From: Rhizoctonia solani
Lineage: Eukaryota > Basidiomycota > Agaricomycetes > Cantharellales > Ceratobasidiaceae
Length of the DNA: 64,000 nucleotides
Reading direction: 5' to 3'
Assembly: GCF_016906535.1 (NCBI RefSeq)
Contig: NC_057385.1
Coordinates: 372,001 to 436,000, forward strand
This document shows positions 58,854-64,000 of the stretch, in pieces; the first letter of the stretch is position 1; each line of letters begins with the position of its first letter. Below the pieces are notes generated by a model, which worked only from the letters and a program-made list of their open reading frames with translations, was not told where the DNA came from and did no database searches. Both the position numbers and the translations under genes were made by a program.

Positions 58854-61189
58854 GGATACCGTGGAATGGTTCCTATTCTTTCTTATTGTGGGTCCCGGCT
58901 TCTCCTGCGATGTCTACACCTCTAACATTGCTACTCGCTGTAGCTGTTTGCTCGGGGATAGATCTATTTACTTGTTGTTTACACTCGCACAGTTGGTGTC
59001 ACATGTACAATACACCTCAATTTTTTTCTTGTCGTATCAGATGGCTATCAATATCATACTTGTCACACAATCGATTGTTCTGGCGTATTCCATTCGGAAA
59101 GCGTTAGCGCTATTGATTCAGAACAAACCATCTTCCGCCCCCTTCAGGGACCAGGTGAGTTAACTGACTAGGTAAACCGGGAGCGAGTGAGAGCGCAACG
59201 TCAATTAGTGTGTGATCGTTACCACATGGGTTTGTTCCGGATAGCGCCGGTATCACACCAGCCTGTCATCCTTGGTTCGGTGCCACTGTTGCCAGAACTT
59301 GTCAACCATGTTCCGACATCATATCGGGTGTACTTGGCTATTCTACTGTGACCCAATAGCAGCGGGTCCAAGTGTAAGACTTATGCGCGGCTTCTAATTA
59401 GAGTGCAAGCTTTCAAAGAGTGGCACTGAATTGACCTGGGGTTTATCGTACGGGAAGCCTCGTCGGCCAACCCTATGGAAGCATGCACATCACCGTATTC
59501 AGTCGTGTACAGATCTAGACGCATACAGGTGCTCTTTCCTGGTCTAAGAATGTGGTCTCAGATAGATATATCAAGCCACGTCACCCAATTGACTACTTTG
59601 CGCCTTCTGAGCTCCTTCACCGAGATTCTTACCCACGAAGATTCAGCCAACATACTTATCTCATGCCCGACGCCAATAACCGTTGGACGCCTTTGTCGGC
59701 TACCTACTCACTATAGCCGCGATGGCGAGTAGATAGCGCTGATCGGCTGGTGCACGTGGACACATTCGATTCGGACATAGCCTCGCTCTTGCACATCGCC
59801 CAAAGCGGACGTATATACAAGCGCCAGATTACCTTGGTTAGTGACTGCGCATCTCGATTTCCATCCTAAATAGTTCGCCCGAAGTTATTTCGAGTCTTTT
59901 ACGAGTAAAGTCGCCGTGTTTGGCTTAGCTTGGTTCTTATTCATCGTTACACAATAGCAGGCTCGAACTTCAAGTCAAGTGGAGCCCTAATTTCGGAAAG
60001 GAAACTAGGACAAGAGCGGTGCGCGAATTCTTCATGGTTGTGAAGGCCCCAGTACCCCGAAACCCTCATTCAGGGAGTATTCTTTCGGCACTGTGACTGC
60101 GCCCTGGGTTGGCAAGCGTTGACCAGTCCCTTGGCGCATCTGTAAGTCTCGTGTCTTATATAAGTCAAAATTGGAGTGCGAAAGGTGATGATGTTGGCAC
60201 ATAACGTCGGCATGTGTGCGCTGGAGTATGCCCTACAGTTTCAAAACAACGTGCAACCATCGTGACACAAAATGTTACTATTTGTTTACAGCCCATAGGA
60301 AGATACTTTAAGGGGACATACATACCTATGTTCTTTAGAGCGCAAAAATACATGCGTTTCGAAGACACGAGCTTTTTAAACTGATCTGTCCTGTAAGTAT
60401 TGTCATTTGACCTTATTTAGTAGTATCATTCAATCGCGAATGCGGGGTTTGGTATATGTGCACCCTAGGTAAGAGGTTGCATCCAGGGCGATAATACGAA
60501 TTTAAAAGAACCAGTTCATTGGTTTTAACAAGCCGCATTGCTACTAGCTGATCGGAAATGTTAATTTTACGTTTAGATCAGGTTAAAGTGGGGAATGCAA
60601 TGCTTATTGGCGCCTCTTAGTAGCTACTATATGTAAATATACAGTACCTACCCAGATGTATTCCTAGGCCATTGCTACGACGAATTTAGTCAGTTGGTCG
60701 AGAGATTGCTTTCAAAAACATTCCTGGAAGTGTCTTGGCTGGCGGACAAAATCATTTGCTGTACAGATATGCCAATAGGCTGTCTCTATTTCAGATGCTG
60801 TGCATACACTTGGCGCCTTCAAACTACTAAAGCAGCTTAGTTTTATGATCAGGTGGAATCTTTCAGGTAGACTCAATGTTACCAACGGGTGCTTGAACCA
60901 GTGAGTCTAGCCAAAACGCTTGCAGTCGGTTCCAATTTCAGCATAGACCGGAGATGAGCACTATCACGTGATCTTCTGAACCATCTTCTGAGATCAGGGC
61001 CACCAGGCATAGTCGGATTGACAAATACTTATGATTAAAGCGAACGGAAGAAAAGGACGATTAAGTTTTTTGGTGGAGATGGCGAAGAAACGTTGGGTGT
61101 GTTTAAGATAGAGAATTTATTGGGATAGTAGACCTGGAGTGTACATGGTATCTGGTATTTAGACGCGAATCGCTGATTATACTCCTGCA
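58854..61189. other. Long stretch without a supportable gene, possible decayed coding DNA
   Basis: At 59041-59336 a plus-strand reading with a hydrophobic start (MAINIILVTQSIVLAYSIRK) and, one frame over after 59171, coding-like text (VNRERVRAQRQLVCDRY) hints at a degraded membrane-anchored gene, but no family is recognisable and stops interrupt it. 59475-59732 is another isolated frame. The rest is AT-rich. A TCACGTGA box lies at 60964-60971. Confidence 0.35.
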
Positions 61190-62656
61190 TTACTTTTTCG
61201 AGTTCCCAGCATAATTTGAGACTAATTCTGCTCTTGATGAAGCGGGCGAAGCTAACTTGGTATTCGCGCCAGGAGCATGTAGTTGACCTACACCTCCTGC
61301 GGTCTGTTCATCTCCCAGCATTACCTCTTTCCCACTTCCCAGACGGCCTTTAATCACACGTTTGCCAGCTCGCTTAATCAAGGCACGACGCCCGACACCA
61401 CGAGCATCAATGTACACCACGCCTACGTTGCGTACTGTTTCTCCAAAATGCCTCGCATGTGCCCCGGCTTCTGGTCCATACCTACATGTAATAGTTCAGA
61501 TACATTGGTTGGTCGAATGTACCAATCTACTCACCTGTGACCAGCAACCCTCGAAGCAGCATCAGTGCCGTGCGAAACAAGCTGGCCGGCTGATTGCTCC
61601 AAGGTTGTCAATATCAAGTCGGTCGAGATCAATATCCGGTTGAGCAAACGTGGAGGACGAGGGGGTGGTGGCGGGGCTCCAGGTGCAGATCGATCCACCT
61701 GCTTGTTCTTTCCTGTGCCTGCCACACGATCAATGCCCATGTCAATTATTTTGTGAATCATCCCCGTTGTTTGAGCTGTCACTTTCACCGCCTGTCCGGA
61801 GACGTTGTGAACGCGGCGCATGTTGTTATTCGTCGTCTCCGAGAAGACAATAGGTTGTGTTGTAGGAGATGAATTAGAAACGTAACGCTGTGCTGCGGCT
61901 GCCATGCCCTTGGAAGCTAGGTCGGTCGCATACATAATACCACGGCTGCATGGAATACCATCAACCCATCAGTGTCTATAGTAAGAACGGATCCTGGGTG
62001 GATAATTACCTAATATAGCCAGCCGAGCGCAAAAGCCAGTCTTGCTCGTCAGGAGATATGTTATGGACATAGACTTGCTCGCCATGCTCCGGAATTTCGA
62101 CCACTACTGGATCCTTCTCATGACCTTTAGATACTAGGCTCGGGTCCTCACGGATGTTGAATTGTTCGCCAAGAGTTCCTAGCATAGCCCCATTGTCTTC
62201 ATCCACGAGCACGAGGCGACCTTTATTGTCTCCGCTGGCTGATCCCTTGTCACCGGGGCTAGATCTTCCCGGGCCGGTCTCTCGAAGAATACCATATTGA
62301 CTTAACAATACCTCAAAAGACTCGAGGTCTTCGGTTGCTGCATCAGTCAAGGGAGGAGGGACAGTCAAAGTTACACTCCCTCCGTCCTCGGCCGGAATAG
62401 TGAATTGATGCTGAGCACGAATATGTGTGATCGTTTGAATAGGCGATATTATAGTCTCAAAACTTCCCAATCGAAGGACAAGCCAGACGTCTCGCTCATT
62501 ACGCGTATCAGGAGCTGCTCCGGCAAAGGCTGTTTGCGTCGGTAAAGGGATCGTGACACATTCTAGAGCGAGGACGCCCGTTTGGGTGCGCTGATCCTGG
62601 GTAACAAGTGTGCAGTTTGGGATTGTAAGAAGAAGAAAGCCCTCAGCTCCAGCCAT
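61190..62656 (-). CDS. Senescence/spartin-domain protein
   Basis: Three exons: 62656-62010, 61945-61535 and 61481-61190, 449 residues. N-terminal half is a beta-rich lipid-binding-like module (FLLLTIPNCTLVTQDQRTQTG; DVWLVLRLGSFETII). The C-terminal half is the senescence-associated domain with small-residue amphipathic helices: IMYATDLASKGMAAAAQRYV, VKVTAQTTGMIHKIIDMGID, LNRILISTDLILTTLEQSAG and HARHFGETVRNVGVVYIDAR. A Pro run (GAPPPPPRPP) links the helices. Proteins of this family, such as human spartin and plant ERD7, bind lipid droplets or membranes and help in lipid turnover; the same role is inferred here. It is divergent from adenylate kinase with only 211 bases between start codons. 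Confidence 0.88.
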
Positions 62657-62867
62657 ACTGATGTCTGCGGTGGCGAAAGATGGTGGTGCAAAGTTGAAGC
62701 GCCAAGCCCAGTTGCATTGATGTCACTCATCGACCATCACGTGACCAAATAAGTAAATCAGGGTTTGGATTTGTCAGATTCCCACGTAAGACGGGCGTGG
62801 TGAATTTCGCGCGCATTCCGGCTGCTGCTATCTTCCTATTCTTTCTTCCTACCACCTCAACACTAGG
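62657..62867. promoter_or_regulatory. Compact bidirectional promoter with TCACGTGACC
   Basis: 211 bases between the start codons of the spartin-like gene (-) and adenylate kinase (+). A TCACGTGACC site sits at 62737-62746, 81 bases from the left ATG and 122 from the right one. This is the tightest divergent pair in the window. Confidence 0.6.

Positions 62868-64000
<1,133 letters not shown>

Overview
The window looks like nuclear DNA of a filamentous basidiomycete, most likely an agaricomycete close to Rhizoctonia/Ceratobasidiaceae (inference). Reasons: nearly every gene is split by many 40-70 nt GT-AG introns, genes are dense on both strands, there is a long TPR-repeat protein of a type common in that group, and the set of plant-wall and glucan enzymes with many P450s fits. 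There are no prokaryotic operons, no CRISPR array, and I recognised no rRNA or tRNA gene. Splice sites were read by eye from reading-frame continuity and from comparison between paralogues in this window.

Layout. 1-2.0 kb: 3' part of a TPR gene (-), running off the left edge. 2.7-6.1 kb: cysteine-rich receptor-like membrane protein (-). 7.0-7.9 kb: secreted orphan (+). 8.7-10.9 kb: P450 pseudogene (+); 12.1-14.2 kb: its better preserved sister P450 (+). 15.2-16.4 kb: pectate lyase (+). 18.2-18.9 kb: unknown gene remnant (-) next to a dispersed repeat that also occurs at 11.0-11.4 kb. 20.3-21.0 kb: cupredoxin (-). 22.1-24.6 kb: allantoate-permease-type MFS transporter (+). 24.7-28.8 kb: translesion polymerase REV1 (-). 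30.0-32.3 kb (-) and 33.0-35.3 kb (+): head-to-head pair of paralogous P450s. 35.5-37.8 kb: catalase (-). 38.4-54.6 kb: four tandem membrane-anchored GH5 exo-beta-1,3-glucanases (-), interrupted at 46.8-47.6 kb by a small helical protein resembling fungal cell-death N-terminal domains. 54.9-57.2 kb: PL14-type polysaccharide lyase (+). 57.9-58.9 kb: basic nuclear protein (+). 61.2-62.7 kb: spartin/senescence-domain protein (-), divergent from adenylate kinase at 62.9-63.8 kb (+).

How it fits together. A large share of the window acts on polysaccharide or at the cell surface (pectate lyase, PL14 lyase, four GH5 glucanases, cupredoxin, receptor-like protein), alongside detoxification and secondary metabolism (P450s, catalase, transporter) and housekeeping genes (REV1, adenylate kinase, spartin-like). 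The most striking item is the receptor-like protein. It has a secreted EGF/furin-like cysteine-rich ectodomain and one membrane segment. Its cytoplasmic tail carries ten [LVM]xx[NQHD]xTG motifs and two NPF motifs, the short motifs that mark cargo and scaffolds of fungal actin-driven endocytosis.

Three otherwise normal genes (receptor, fourth glucanase, adenylate kinase) are each interrupted by one small frameshift. Two of these are single-base losses in A/T runs, so either base-calling errors or recent decay must be considered.
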